Origin: Schlesneria paludicola DSM 18645
Lineage (GTDB): Bacteria > Planctomycetota > Planctomycetia > Planctomycetales > Planctomycetaceae
DNA length: 43,530 nt
Assembly: GCA_945869955.1 (NCBI GenBank)
Contig: CAMBQP010000019.1
Span: 1 to 43,530 of the forward strand
Direction of reading: 5' to 3'
Positions 1 through 10,160 of the stretch are shown piece after piece. The translations under genes were made by a program, and so were the position numbers. The notes beneath the pieces are model-generated. The model was not told the DNA's origin, ran no database searches, and was given only the letters and a program-made list of their open reading frames with translations. Within the stretch, counting starts at the first letter, position 1, and every line of letters starts with the position of its first letter.

Positions 1-270
1 GAAAAAGAGGGAACATTTGTTAACCACAAGGGACTCGCCCAGGCGATCCATCGTGGGTTGCGGGGGCCAGAAGGATCACGTCCTGATGGTCGGATTTTGT
101 TTGACTTACTGGGTCGCGGCGGATTGTTCCATGCAGCCTCGTTGCGTCAGGAAATTGCGAAAGAGATTCCGGCATTGGCAGCGATCGGTGCTGGTGATCT
201 GGGAGAAAATGGGGTGCTGCTGAGTGCCGCGAAGACCGAAGTCGGATCGACGCCTGTCGTGATGGCCTGA
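1..270 (+). CDS. nuoG: NADH-quinone oxidoreductase subunit G, C-terminal fragment (gene starts upstream of window)
   Basis: Frame 1 is open from base 1 to TGA at 268-270: EKEGTFVNHKGLAQAIHRGLRGPEGSRPDGRILFDLL...; molybdopterin oxidoreductase-like C-terminus directly upstream of nuoH. Confidence 0.75.
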   Translation, partial: EKEGTFVNHKGLAQAIHRGLRGPEGSRPDGRILFDLLGRGGLFHAASLRQEIAKEIPALAAIGAGDLGENGVLLSAAKTEVGSTPVVMA

Positions 271-505
271 AGTGGTGACGAGGGCCTGTCGGGAAATCTG
301 AGGCCGAGGAATGAAGAACTGATATTTCATCGGTTCACTTTAAGAGTACTGAAAGAAACAATAATTGCCGTCGAATTTGACGGCATGAAGTGGTTTAAGC
401 GACGAAATGACAAACGGTTGTCCTTCGTGACTTTTTTTACGAAATCCCTCACACCAGCCCGGTGAAATGCCTGGCGGGGGCGAGGGAGGAAAAATGACCT
501 GAGAC

Positions 506-1726
506 ATGCTTGAACAAATCATCAACTGGTTTCCCGAATGGGCTCGTCCGTTCATCATGCCGATGCTCACGATTGCGATCGTGCTGCAGGTGAATCTGGG
601 GGTCTGTTCGTATTTGATTTTGCTGGAACGAAAACTTTCGGCTTGGATGCAAGACCGCATCGGTCCGAACCGAGTCGGTCCGTGGGGTTTACTGCAGCCC
701 TTGGCAGACATGTTAAAACTGCTGATGAAGGAAGATGTGATCCCAGGTCATGTCAACAAGTTCCTGTATGTCCTTGCCCCTGGCATTTCGGTTTTTACCA
801 CGATGCTGGCGTTTGCGGTCGTCCCCTTCGGGCCTGTTCCGAGTAACCTGAGTGCTACCGATGGTCAATTTCCCTATATCATTGCACCGGGAATCGACCT
901 GGGGATGGTCTTTATCTTCGCCGTGGGAAGTCTGGCCGTGTACGGGATTATCCTGGGTGGTTGGGCCTCGAACAACAAATACAGTGCACTCGGTGCGATG
1001 CGGGCCAGTGCTCAGGTCGTCAGTTATGAAATCCCGCTCGGTATGTCCGTGATTGGTCTGGCCCTGTTAACGGGTTCGATGAGTATCGAAAAGATCTTGC
1101 TGCATCAGGCGAACGCGGGAATTTGGGGTTGGAACATCTGGTTCCAACCGCTCGCCTGTGTGATTTTCTTCGCGGCGGCCATGGCCGAAGCACAGCGATT
1201 ACCATTCGATCTTTCCGAATGTGAACAGGAATTAGTCGGTGGTTGGCATACCGAATACAGTGGAATGAAGTGGGCGTTATTTTTCCTCGGTGAATACACT
1301 CACGTCATCACGATCAGTTTTTTGACGAGTATTCTGTTCTTCGGCGGCTGGCATTTTCCGGGGATTGCCGAATCTGACAGCAACTATCTGGGTTCGACAC
1401 TGGTCAAGATGCTGGTGCTCATGACCAAATCATTTGCCTTTATTGTCGTGATTCAGATGTTGCGATGGACGATTCCCCGCTTTCGTTTTGACCAGTTAAT
1501 GGGCCTTGCCTGGAAAGTTCTGATTCCGCTGGCAACACTGAATGTGGTCTGCGTAATGATCGTCAAACAGTTTCATTTGAATGTCTGGTGGTTACTGCCG
1601 ATGTCCGCATTACTTTGTCTCGGGGCGGGTCTGATCGGAACGCAGGCGAAACGCCCGTTTTTGCGTCGAGCCACACCCCCTGTTGATAAGCCGCATGGGC
1701 ATCATGCTCCTGCACATGCCCATTGA
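506..1726 (+). CDS. nuoH: NADH-quinone oxidoreductase subunit H
   Basis: 406 aa; ERKLSAWMQDRIGPNRVGPWGLLQPLADMLKLLMKED and RLPFDLSECEQELVGGWHTEYSGMKWALFFLGEY are NuoH hallmarks. Confidence 0.97.
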   Translation: MLEQIINWFPEWARPFIMPMLTIAIVLQVNLGVCSYLILLERKLSAWMQDRIGPNRVGPWGLLQPLADMLKLLMKEDVIPGHVNKFLYVLAPGISVFTTMLAFAVVPFGPVPSNLSATDGQFPYIIAPGIDLGMVFIFAVGSLAVYGIILGGWASNNKYSALGAMRASAQVVSYEIPLGMSVIGLALLTGSMSIEKILLHQANAGIWGWNIWFQPLACVIFFAAAMAEAQRLPFDLSECEQELVGGWHTEYSGMKWALFFLGEYTHVITISFLTSILFFGGWHFPGIAESDSNYLGSTLVKMLVLMTKSFAFIVVIQMLRWTIPRFRFDQLMGLAWKVLIPLATLNVVCVMIVKQFHLNVWWLLPMSALLCLGAGLIGTQAKRPFLRRATPPVDKPHGHHAPAHAH

Positions 1727-1839
1727 AACTCAGCTGACTTTTTACCCCGAATGACGCTTCCCTGAGAGACATCGGGTCACAGGGTCATCATCAGAATACT
1801 ATCGGCCCCTGCCGGATGCGGAGATCACGAGGACCCATC

Positions 1840-2487
1840 ATGCCAATTGATGCCAATGAAGTTGAGTGGGTAGAAGAACCAGCGATGAACTTCTGGGAGT
1901 CGAGTTATCTTCCTGCAGTTTTGGACGGGTTACTGACCACGGGACAGCACGTCGCGAACTTTGCTCCGATTACCGAGTACTATCCTGAACAAAAGCCGAC
2001 GCTTCCTACCCATTACCGTGGGGTGCATCGGCTGAATCGGGATGATAAGGGCCGCGTGAAGTGCGTCGCCTGTATGATGTGTGCAACCGCCTGTCCTGCA
2101 CATTGCATTGATATCGTTGCCCAGGATGCTCCGAAAGACGATCCTCTGTGGGCTGATCGGGACAAATTTCCGAAGTCATTCGTGATTGACGAACTGAAAT
2201 GCATTTACTGCGGTATGTGCGAAGAAGCTTGTCCGGTCGATTCGATTGAATTGACCAGCATTTTTGACCTGACCGGGATGACCCGAAAAGAGATGCTGTT
2301 TGACAAGGAAAAACTATTGAGTGTGTTTGATCAGACGAAGGATTCTGGTAAGGATCCCGTCCGGACACACAAAGGAAAAATCGGTCACGCCAGTGACTTC
2401 ACGGAATTGCATACGCTGGGACCAGCCACTTCGGTCCGGGGAGACGACCGGGCCGCAAAGTCGGTTTCGGCCGGCGTGATTGAATAA
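1840..2487 (+). CDS. nuoI: NADH-quinone oxidoreductase subunit I (2x4Fe-4S ferredoxin)
   Basis: CVACMMCATACP and CIYCGMCEEACP cluster motifs; ATG at 1840 (MPIDANEVEW) preferred over the longer ORF start at 1816. Confidence 0.96.
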   Translation: MPIDANEVEWVEEPAMNFWESSYLPAVLDGLLTTGQHVANFAPITEYYPEQKPTLPTHYRGVHRLNRDDKGRVKCVACMMCATACPAHCIDIVAQDAPKDDPLWADRDKFPKSFVIDELKCIYCGMCEEACPVDSIELTSIFDLTGMTRKEMLFDKEKLLSVFDQTKDSGKDPVRTHKGKIGHASDFTELHTLGPATSVRGDDRAAKSVSAGVIE

Positions 2488-3272
2488 TGGAAAGAGGGTT
2501 GATCGCGATGGAATGGACTGAGGAAAACGGACTGCTGCTGATCCCATTGGGGTTGGGCTGGTTGGCCGTTTGGTTATTGATGCCATCCGAACGGAAACGC
2601 CCCCGAATCCTCGGTGGTCTCGCCGGATTGGCGGCAATCCTAATCATGCAAATGATGCTGCTTCCACCAGCGGGAGATCTCGTGCGCAATGCGCTGTTCT
2701 TCTTGTTTGCTGCGGGAAGTGTGATCAGTGCGGCACTGATGATTACCGATCGAAATCCAGTCTATTCCGCTCTGTGGTTTGCCCTGGTGACGTTATCGGT
2801 TTGTGGATTGTTCCTGCTGAACAGTGCTCCGTTCCTCGCCGCAGCGACGATTATCGTCTATGCAGGGGCGATCATCGTCACCTTCCTGTTCGTGATCATG
2901 CTGGCTCAACAATCGGGAACAATCGGAAACTATGATCAGCAGCCACTGCAACCGGCGATGGCTTCCCTGGGGGCCTTCATTCTGTTGGGTGCCTTGTTAT
3001 TCACCCTGCAGGAATGGGGCCACATCGGCGGGCCAGACGCGAGTCAGCATGCCATGCCAGGTCAGTTCATTACCGTTCCTGTGGAACTTCAGCCGAATCC
3101 TCTGAGTCAGCATCCTCCGGATAACCCACATGAAATCGGCTCGTTGCGGGTGCTGGGACGTTCGCTGTTTGGTGATTATTTGTTTGCAGTGGAATTGGCG
3201 GGAACGGTTTTATTAATTGCCACAATTGGTGCGATCGCGATTGCACCACGGAGGTCACAAGGAACACTATGA
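2487..3272 (+). CDS. nuoJ: NADH-quinone oxidoreductase subunit J
   Basis: 261 aa membrane protein; NPVYSALWFALVTLSVCGLFLLNSAPFLAAATIIVYAGAIIVTFLFVIML is NuoJ-like; position between nuoI and nuoK. Start could be 2511. Confidence 0.95.
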   Translation: MERGLIAMEWTEENGLLLIPLGLGWLAVWLLMPSERKRPRILGGLAGLAAILIMQMMLLPPAGDLVRNALFFLFAAGSVISAALMITDRNPVYSALWFALVTLSVCGLFLLNSAPFLAAATIIVYAGAIIVTFLFVIMLAQQSGTIGNYDQQPLQPAMASLGAFILLGALLFTLQEWGHIGGPDASQHAMPGQFITVPVELQPNPLSQHPPDNPHEIGSLRVLGRSLFGDYLFAVELAGTVLLIATIGAIAIAPRRSQGTL

Positions 3273-3727
3273 CCCAAGTTTCTGAGATGACCGCTACTGC
3301 TTTGGAAAGTCAGCTGATCGTTGGTGCGACCTTGTTCGTATTAGGCGTGATCGGTTTTTTAACTCGCCGCAATTTGATCTTAATCATGCTCTCGGCCGAG
3401 CTGATGCTGCATGGTGTTTCAATTAATTTGACGGCGTTCAGTCGCTATCACGGCAACCCGCAGGGACAAGTCTTCACGATCTTCGTGTTGACGATCGCCG
3501 CTTGTGAAGCGGGTCTGGGGCTTTCACTGATCCTGTCGCTTTATCAGCGACGCAAGTCGTTGGATGTGCTGCTCTGGGGGAAACTGGGGGAAGACGACTT
3601 GCCAGTCTTTACCAGCCCGTCGAACCTGCCTGTGCAAGTTCCGGTTGATCCGAATGCGGACTATCCGCATCTGTCACCATCCGGACGCATGCCCAAAACG
3701 CAGCCGACAACACCGACAAAAACCTGA
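3269..3727 (+). CDS. nuoK: NADH-quinone oxidoreductase subunit K with C-terminal extension
   Basis: GVIGFLTRRNLILIMLSAELMLHGVSINLTAF and AACEAGLGLSLILSLYQRR are NuoK-like; overlaps nuoJ by 4 nt. Confidence 0.95.
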   Translation: MTQVSEMTATALESQLIVGATLFVLGVIGFLTRRNLILIMLSAELMLHGVSINLTAFSRYHGNPQGQVFTIFVLTIAACEAGLGLSLILSLYQRRKSLDVLLWGKLGEDDLPVFTSPSNLPVQVPVDPNADYPHLSPSGRMPKTQPTTPTKT

Positions 3728-3787
3728 CTCTGAAGCGAATGAGCTGGTTCGAGTCTATCACACGAAAACCGAAGCTCGACGAAAAAT

Positions 3788-3811
3788 GCCCTAGGCCTGA
3801 CCGCCTGGGGC
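3788..3811 (+). other. Hairpin in nuoK-nuoL gap
   Basis: GCCCTAGGC-CTGACC-GCCTGGGGC: 9-bp stem with one T-G wobble, 6-nt loop. Confidence 0.5.
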
Positions 3812-3848
3812 TTGGTTCCAGATTGAATGTGCGAACGCAAACGCGGAG

Positions 3849-5852
3849 TTGACCGTGACTGACTGGTTACAAGAAAACGTGCTCTGGCTGATTCCCGCCG
3901 CCCCGCTGCTGGCGTGCCTGTGGATCGTGTTGGTAGGACATGTCATCCGTCGCCAATACGCCCATCGCCCCTTGGTGATCGGGCTCGCGGTCGCATTGGT
4001 CGCATCGCTGTACTTGCTCACCGTCGTCGTGCCTCATGGTTTCGGGCATGAGCATGAACCGAGTCACTCGGTTGTCACCACGGTGTATCAGTGGATTCAG
4101 ATTGGCACGATTGATATTCCCGTCAAACTGCGTGCCGATGCCATGTCTGCCCTGATGTTGACTATGGTGACTTCGGTCAGCCTGCTTGTCGCCATTTTTG
4201 CCAGCAGCTATATGAAGGGGGATCCTGGCTATCCGCGCTTCTTTGCCGCGATGGCGTTGTTCGTGTTTTCGATGTGTATGTTGGTGCTTGCGGGAAACTT
4301 TTTATTACTGTTCGTTTTCTGGGAAGCGGTGGGTCTTTGCAGTTACTTGCTGATTGGATTCTGGTTCCACAAACCGAGTGCCGCTGCGGCAGCCAAGAAA
4401 GCGTTTGTGGTTAATCGGATTGGGGACTTCGGCTTCATTCTGGCCATTTTTCTGATCTGGCAAACGTTTGGAACACTCGATTTTCAGACGCTCTTTGAAT
4501 CACCTCAGCGGATTGCCGAGGTTTTGAAAAGCCAACCCGAAATGTTCCATTGGATTTGCCTGCTGCTCTTTGTCGGTGCGGTCGGAAAATCGGCTCAATT
4601 TCCTCTGCAAGTCTGGTTGCCTGACGCGATGGAAGGGCCGACTCCTGTTTCGGCTTTGATTCACGCTGCCACCATGGTGACTGCGGGGGTCTATCTGGTC
4701 GCCCGTTGCACACCGTTCTTCGTCCATGCACCTCAGGTGCAAATGATTGTCGCGGGTATCGGGGCTGCGACGGCCTTGATCGCCGCCATCACGGCGTTGA
4801 CGCAATACGATTTGAAACGAGTCTTGGCTTATTCGACCGTGAGTCAACTCGGCTACATGTTCATGGCATTGGGTGCCGCCGGTGGTGGTGCTGAATTGGC
4901 TGTTCCTGCCGTCACGTTTGCCATGTTCCACATGTTTACTCACGCCTTCTTCAAGGCGGTCTTGTTTCTTTCCGCAGGTTCCGTGATGCATGCGATGGGT
5001 GACGTGATTGATATGCGTCGCTTCAGTGGACTGCGGAAGGCGTTGCCCATCACGCATTGGACGTTTCTCGCCGGGGCACTCGCCCTGGCTGGTGTCCCTT
5101 TGCTGTCAGGGTTCTGGAGTAAAGACGAAATCCTGGCCGTGTTGGCTGCCGCGTCCCGCGGATCCGAACATGGTGGCTTTTACAGCGTCATTCTTGGGAT
5201 TGCCTTGCTGACCTCGTTGATGACCGCCTTCTATACTTTCCGTGCTTACTTTATGACTTTCTGGGGTGACGAGAAGTTTCCAGAAGAGGCGGGACATCAT
5301 CCGCATGATGCACCACCCGCGATGGCAGGTCCGCTCGCCATTCTGGCCGGTGCGGCTCTGGTTGTGGGACTGATCTCAGGTCCGACCCATTTGTACGCCC
5401 ACTATCTGCATCATACACCCGGGTTCCCCGAGGGACACGAGTTCCCGATGGACTGGTTGATGATGGGGGTGAGCTCGGTTCTGGCGATCGGTGGGATTGG
5501 CGTCGCTTATCTGATGTATGTCCGATCACCAAAAACTGCCGAGAACCTGAAAAATCGCTTACCGATCCCCTTTTTGGTTTCGAACGAAGGTCTATTTATC
5601 GACTGGTGTGGGTACAAGTTTATCGCCAGCCCGCTGCGTGGGTTTGCAAAAGTGTGTGAACTGTTCGATCGTTGGGTCATCGATACACTGGTGGATTGTG
5701 TGGGATTCATTCCTGCCCTGTTCGGCAGTGTGCTCCGTCCGATCCAGAACGGGATGGTCCAAAACTACGCCATGGTGATGATGATCGGGCTTTTGGTTTG
5801 CCTGATCACGGTGCTCAGAGCGTTGGCGGTCACGACGTCGGGAACGATGTGA
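3849..5852 (+). CDS. nuoL: NADH-quinone oxidoreductase subunit L
   Basis: 667 aa; FVFWEAVGLCSYLLIGFW, VGAVGKSAQFPLQVWLPDAMEGPTPVSALIHAATMVTAGVYL, YDLKRVLAYSTVSQLGYM. Non-ATG start (TTG 3849 or GTG 3855). Confidence 0.97.
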   Translation: MTVTDWLQENVLWLIPAAPLLACLWIVLVGHVIRRQYAHRPLVIGLAVALVASLYLLTVVVPHGFGHEHEPSHSVVTTVYQWIQIGTIDIPVKLRADAMSALMLTMVTSVSLLVAIFASSYMKGDPGYPRFFAAMALFVFSMCMLVLAGNFLLLFVFWEAVGLCSYLLIGFWFHKPSAAAAAKKAFVVNRIGDFGFILAIFLIWQTFGTLDFQTLFESPQRIAEVLKSQPEMFHWICLLLFVGAVGKSAQFPLQVWLPDAMEGPTPVSALIHAATMVTAGVYLVARCTPFFVHAPQVQMIVAGIGAATALIAAITALTQYDLKRVLAYSTVSQLGYMFMALGAAGGGAELAVPAVTFAMFHMFTHAFFKAVLFLSAGSVMHAMGDVIDMRRFSGLRKALPITHWTFLAGALALAGVPLLSGFWSKDEILAVLAAASRGSEHGGFYSVILGIALLTSLMTAFYTFRAYFMTFWGDEKFPEEAGHHPHDAPPAMAGPLAILAGAALVVGLISGPTHLYAHYLHHTPGFPEGHEFPMDWLMMGVSSVLAIGGIGVAYLMYVRSPKTAENLKNRLPIPFLVSNEGLFIDWCGYKFIASPLRGFAKVCELFDRWVIDTLVDCVGFIPALFGSVLRPIQNGMVQNYAMVMMIGLLVCLITVLRALAVTTSGTM

Positions 5853-5865
5853 GGAAGATTCTTCG

Positions 5866-7551
5866 ATGCCCAGTTTGTTAGTTGTCATGATTTTTTTGCC
5901 TGCCCTTGCGGCGGTAGCGTTGTTGCTGCTCGATCCGCAAGCGTCGGCAGTCCGCGCCCGTTGGGTGGCCCTGATCGCCACGGTCGCAACGTTCTTTGTT
6001 TCCTGGGGAGTTGCTGCCCAGTACCTGGCGTTGCCAGCGATTGAAAGCCATGAACGTGGCCCCGTCCATCCGCAATTAGTGCTGCGGCAGACGTGGCTCG
6101 ATTTATCGGTGGCGGGACCCGTTTCGGCGTCCGGACCAGATAGCCCCGCAATCAAGATGGAGTTCTTCCTCGGACTGGACGGAATCAGTCTGGCACTCGT
6201 GCTGCTGACCACCATCCTGACGATCTCGTCCGTGCTGGTCTCGTGGACCGCTATCAAGGATCGGGCGGCCGAGTTCTATGCCTGTCTGCTGATTCTCGAA
6301 ACCGGTTTGATTGGGGTCTTTTGCTCGTTCGATATTCTGCTGTTTTACGTCTTTTTTGAATTCACTCTGATCCCCCTGTTCTTTCTGGTTGGGATCTGGG
6401 GTGGCCCGCTGCGGCGTTATGCCGCTGGCAAGTTTTTTGTTTACACCTTGGCAGGAAGCTTGATCACGCTGCTTGGTCTGGTTTCCATGGTGGTCACGAC
6501 TGTCAAAGCGAACCCGACCCTGGTCACGCCATTCTCGATTCCCGATCTGGCCAAAACGCTGACGGAGCACCCGTTGCCCGCCGAAACTCAGTTCATCCTG
6601 TTCCTGATGATCGCTGCCGGGTTTATGGTCAAAGTGCCCCTCTTTCCGTTCCATACCTGGCTGCCACTGGCTCACGTTGAGGCACCCACTGCAGGCTCAA
6701 TTTTGCTGGCGGGTGTGCTGCTGAAACTAGGAACTTATGGTTTCCTGCGGATGCTGTTGCCGATGTTACCTGATGCCTGTCTGAATACCGGCTTGCCCGT
6801 AATCGGCACGATGGCTTCCATCGGCATTGTCTATGGATCGTTTTGTGCTTTAGCTCAGAACGATATCAAGAAGCTGGTCGCCTACAGTTCGGTCGCACAC
6901 CTTGGCTTTTGCATGCTGGGCTTGTTCGCATTGAATATCGAAGGGATCAGTGGTGGGGTCCTGCAGATGATTAACCACGGCCTCTCGACCGGGGCGCTCT
7001 TCTGCATCGTCGGGATGTTCTACGAACGTTATCACACACGTCAGTTGAATGAACTTGGCGGGCTTGCCACGAAACTTCCGCTGCTCGCGGTGGCAATGGT
7101 CTTTACCTCGTTTGCCAGTATTGGACTCCCCGGCCTGAATGGGTTTGTGGGTGAGTTTCTCTGTCTGGCGGGGATGTTTCGTGCCGGTGATGGGATTGGA
7201 GTTCTCTTTTCCGCCTTGGGAGCCTTGGGTGTTGTGCTCGGTGCCTGGTATCTGCTCGGTGTCTTGCAACACGCGTTCTTCGGAGCGGTGAAAGTTCCGG
7301 CCGAGAGTCACGGTCATGATCATGAATCGGTGACCGACCTGAATGCTCGCGAGGTGGTCGCACTGGCTCCGCTGCTCACGTTATGTTTGTTGTTAGGTCT
7401 GTTTCCGCAACCACTGCTGAATCTCATCCGACCGGATGTCGAAGCGGTGGCCAGTCTGTACGAAATGAAAGCGGTTAAAGCAACTGCCGTGGTCAATGAA
7501 CCCTTGAAGCATTCGCCGAGCGTGGCTCTCGGCTCGGAGGTCCGCCCGTGA
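5866..7551 (+). CDS. nuoM: NADH-quinone oxidoreductase subunit M
   Basis: 561 aa; FFEFTLIPLFFLVGIWGG, KVPLFPFHTWLPLAHVEAPTAGSILLAGVLLKLGTYGFLR. Confidence 0.97.
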   Translation: MPSLLVVMIFLPALAAVALLLLDPQASAVRARWVALIATVATFFVSWGVAAQYLALPAIESHERGPVHPQLVLRQTWLDLSVAGPVSASGPDSPAIKMEFFLGLDGISLALVLLTTILTISSVLVSWTAIKDRAAEFYACLLILETGLIGVFCSFDILLFYVFFEFTLIPLFFLVGIWGGPLRRYAAGKFFVYTLAGSLITLLGLVSMVVTTVKANPTLVTPFSIPDLAKTLTEHPLPAETQFILFLMIAAGFMVKVPLFPFHTWLPLAHVEAPTAGSILLAGVLLKLGTYGFLRMLLPMLPDACLNTGLPVIGTMASIGIVYGSFCALAQNDIKKLVAYSSVAHLGFCMLGLFALNIEGISGGVLQMINHGLSTGALFCIVGMFYERYHTRQLNELGGLATKLPLLAVAMVFTSFASIGLPGLNGFVGEFLCLAGMFRAGDGIGVLFSALGALGVVLGAWYLLGVLQHAFFGAVKVPAESHGHDHESVTDLNAREVVALAPLLTLCLLLGLFPQPLLNLIRPDVEAVASLYEMKAVKATAVVNEPLKHSPSVALGSEVRP

Positions 7552-9092
7552 ACGAAGCCATCCAACAATTAAACGGAGCCTTGTCGCTCATCGCCCCCGA
7601 AGCGGTGATGCTGGCGGGGGTCTGCCTGATCTTCTTTGCAGCCCCTTTCCTGGTGAATGAGCGGGGCGAAGCGCCGGTCGGTTTGAGACACCGTTGGGGA
7701 TTCCTTTCCCTGTTAACCCTGGTGATCGCCGGATGTGTCTGGTGGCAAAGTCCACCCGTCCCCCGCACGATGGGCCCTTTCGTGCTGGACGAATTGACCT
7801 GGTACATCCGTGGCCTGACCCTCTTTTTCGGGGCAGTGCTGGTGTTATTGCACTGGAATCAAGCCGATGATTCCCGCTCGGCAGAAAGCCACGCCTGCCT
7901 GCTGGCGATCCTCGCGGGGGTCAATCTGATCGCAGCGTCCAACGACCTGATCGGGTTGTTCGTGGCGCTGGAACTGGTCAGTATTCCGACTTACCTCTTT
8001 CTGCTACTTCCTCGTCGGGACGCTCCCGCCCAGGAAGCGACTCTCAAATACTTCCTGCTGAGCATCTTTTCCTCGGCAATCGTGCTCTTCGGGATGAGCT
8101 ATCTCTACGGAGCGACGGGAACCACCAGCCTGGCGGGGATTCATGCCGCATTCTCGGCTGGCCCGCACCAGGTCAATCCTTTAGTGGCGGTGGCAACCGT
8201 GATGCTGATCGCAGGTCTCGGTTTCCGCCTGACCGCGGTTCCGTTTCACTTTTATGCTCCGGATGTCTTTCAGGGATCTCCGACTTCCGCTGCGGCAATG
8301 TTATCCTTCGTCCCTAAGATCGCAGGGTTTGTGGCGTTGCTGAGATTGATGGTTCCCGCGACTGGGGCCGAGCAGGCCGCGACCTCATGGTCGATGAACC
8401 CGGCAGCGATTCCACTGCTCTGGTGGCTGGCGGTCATTACGATGTTTGTCGGAAACCTGATGGCCCTGATGCAGACCGACATTCGTCGCCTGCTCGCCTA
8501 TTCCAGCGTTTCGCACGCGGGGTACATGATCGTTGGACTAGTTGTCGGCATGGAACACGAGATTCCCAAAGAGGTTCTCAGCCAACCAGTGGCTCATTCG
8601 GTGAGTGGCATTGGTGCCATGTTATTCTATCTGGCGGTCTACGGTTCCATGACACTCGGAACCTTCGCCGTGTTGATTGCTGCCAGTCGCGTCAACAAGC
8701 GGATCGAAACCTACGACGATCTCTCGGGACTGTCACGAACACGTCCAGGCTTGGCACTGGTGCTGGCGATTTTCCTCTTCAGTCTGGCGGGACTTCCCCC
8801 GACTGCCGGCTTCCTCGGCAAGCTGAACTTGTTCTTCGCAGCCTGGTCACAGGGATTTGAATCGAGTCGCTGGCTGGCGGTGGTGCTGGCGATCAATGCG
8901 GCGTTGGGTGCGTGGTACTATCTGAAGATCATCGGCGTCATGTTCTTGCGTGATCCGGTTGATCGAAGTGAAACCGAAATCCAGATCGAGGCCCCTTCGC
9001 TGCTTGCTGCGGGGATCTGCCTGATGGGGACGATCGGCTTGTTTTTCTTTCCTGGATGGATCTGGGGTCCGATTCAAAGCATCATGCCTTAG
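7548..9092 (+). CDS. nuoN: NADH-quinone oxidoreductase subunit N
   Basis: 514 aa; LELVSIPTYLFLLL, VPFHFYAPDVFQGSPTSAAAMLSFVPKIAGF, TDIRRLLAYSSVSHAGYM; overlaps nuoM by 4 nt. Confidence 0.96.
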   Translation: MNEAIQQLNGALSLIAPEAVMLAGVCLIFFAAPFLVNERGEAPVGLRHRWGFLSLLTLVIAGCVWWQSPPVPRTMGPFVLDELTWYIRGLTLFFGAVLVLLHWNQADDSRSAESHACLLAILAGVNLIAASNDLIGLFVALELVSIPTYLFLLLPRRDAPAQEATLKYFLLSIFSSAIVLFGMSYLYGATGTTSLAGIHAAFSAGPHQVNPLVAVATVMLIAGLGFRLTAVPFHFYAPDVFQGSPTSAAAMLSFVPKIAGFVALLRLMVPATGAEQAATSWSMNPAAIPLLWWLAVITMFVGNLMALMQTDIRRLLAYSSVSHAGYMIVGLVVGMEHEIPKEVLSQPVAHSVSGIGAMLFYLAVYGSMTLGTFAVLIAASRVNKRIETYDDLSGLSRTRPGLALVLAIFLFSLAGLPPTAGFLGKLNLFFAAWSQGFESSRWLAVVLAINAALGAWYYLKIIGVMFLRDPVDRSETEIQIEAPSLLAAGICLMGTIGLFFFPGWIWGPIQSIMP

Positions 9093-9179
9093 CCGGTGGT
9101 TTGGTGGCAATCTTCGAATTGAAATCTGGGATTTGCCGCTTGCAATCGGTCTTGGGATCGTTGACGATACAAGAATTGT

Positions 9180-9211
9180 GTGAGGGCCCGCGGGTCGTAC
9201 AGGGGCCTCAC
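9180..9211 (+). terminator. Possible hairpin after nuoN
   Basis: GTGAGG...CCTCAC arms with partial C/G continuation; no strong T tract, so weak. Confidence 0.25.
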
Positions 9212-9266
9212 GTGATTGGAATTTTTCCTTACTTTTCGGATGCCGACTGAGTTTTTTGACACAGAC

Positions 9267-10058
9267 ATGTCCGATCAATCCACCTCCCACGATCACAGTA
9301 TTGTTGTTCCAGACGCCGTCGAGCACGAGCGTCTGTTAGAGTCTTTTTTGAAGTTCGAAAAGAACTTTCACAAGAACTACTTTCCACTTTGGCTCGGAAC
9401 ACTGATTGGCCCGTTGGTCGTCACGCTGGTTCTGTTTGGCGTGATTTATGTTGTTTCCGGACCCAAGTTTTGCTGGGAACTGCTGGTCGCAACCGGATTT
9501 TCTTTCGCGTTTCTGGGTCGGTTTTCGATCATTACGCCGTTTCCCGGTTTAACCCCCTATGACCTGTTCTGGATGGTGACCTATCAGGACGCCATGGTCG
9601 CGTTGTTCTTTGCGTTCCACGTCGGTTTCATGTTCCGGGTCCCCTGGATCGGCCCCAAGATTGCCTCGCTTTCGAGTGACAGTGAATTTATTCTGGCACA
9701 CCAGCCCTGGATGAAGCGGATGACGTTCCTGGGACTACTCGCCTTTATCGCCTTTCCACTGGCGGCAACGGGAAGTGTTGGTGGTGCAATTTTTGGTCGG
9801 TTGCTGGGCCTCTCGCGCTGGGCCATCTTTTGGGGGAGTACGATTGGTGCGGTGGTTGGGAATGCCGCGATGTTATTTCTGGTCGTGGCGGTGAAAGACA
9901 GTTTGCCCGAGAACCTGCAGGACAACATCTTCATCAAGTGGGGCGGGATACCGATCATCATTCTGATCATCGTCTTCCTGGAACGCCGCTACTCGGCCAT
10001 GAAGCGCGCATTCGAGGCACAAAAAGCCCCGCAATCGGCTCCGACCGACCCCACGTAG
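9267..10058 (+). CDS. Integral membrane protein, small multidrug export-like
   Basis: Hydrophobic segments incl. GGAIFGRLLGLSRWAIFWGSTIGAVVGNAAMLFLV; ATG at 9267 (MSDQSTSHDH) is the likelier start within ORF 9216..10058. Confidence 0.55.
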   Translation: MSDQSTSHDHSIVVPDAVEHERLLESFLKFEKNFHKNYFPLWLGTLIGPLVVTLVLFGVIYVVSGPKFCWELLVATGFSFAFLGRFSIITPFPGLTPYDLFWMVTYQDAMVALFFAFHVGFMFRVPWIGPKIASLSSDSEFILAHQPWMKRMTFLGLLAFIAFPLAATGSVGGAIFGRLLGLSRWAIFWGSTIGAVVGNAAMLFLVVAVKDSLPENLQDNIFIKWGGIPIIILIIVFLERRYSAMKRAFEAQKAPQSAPTDPT

Positions 10059-10091
10059 CACCCCCGAGCCATCCCCGAAAACCCAGGCCAT

Positions 10092-10160
10092 CACCCTATC
10101 GGTCCCATAACCCTATCGGTCCCATCACCCTATCAGTCCCATCGGTCCTATCAGTCGCAT
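10092..10160. repeat. 17-bp degenerate tandem repeat
   Basis: CACCCTATCGGTCCCAT / AACCCTATCGGTCCCAT / CACCCTATCAGTCCCAT / CGGTCCTATCAGTCGCAT. Confidence 0.9.

Noticed and set aside
4500-5057. 185-aa minus-strand ORF and similar long antisense ORFs within nuo genes
   Set aside because: Antisense shadows of conserved nuo coding sequence, His/Arg/Gln-rich with no recognisable domain.
5592-6257. 221-aa minus-strand ORF
   Set aside because: Spans the nuoL-nuoM junction antisense; both plus-strand frames are firmly supported.
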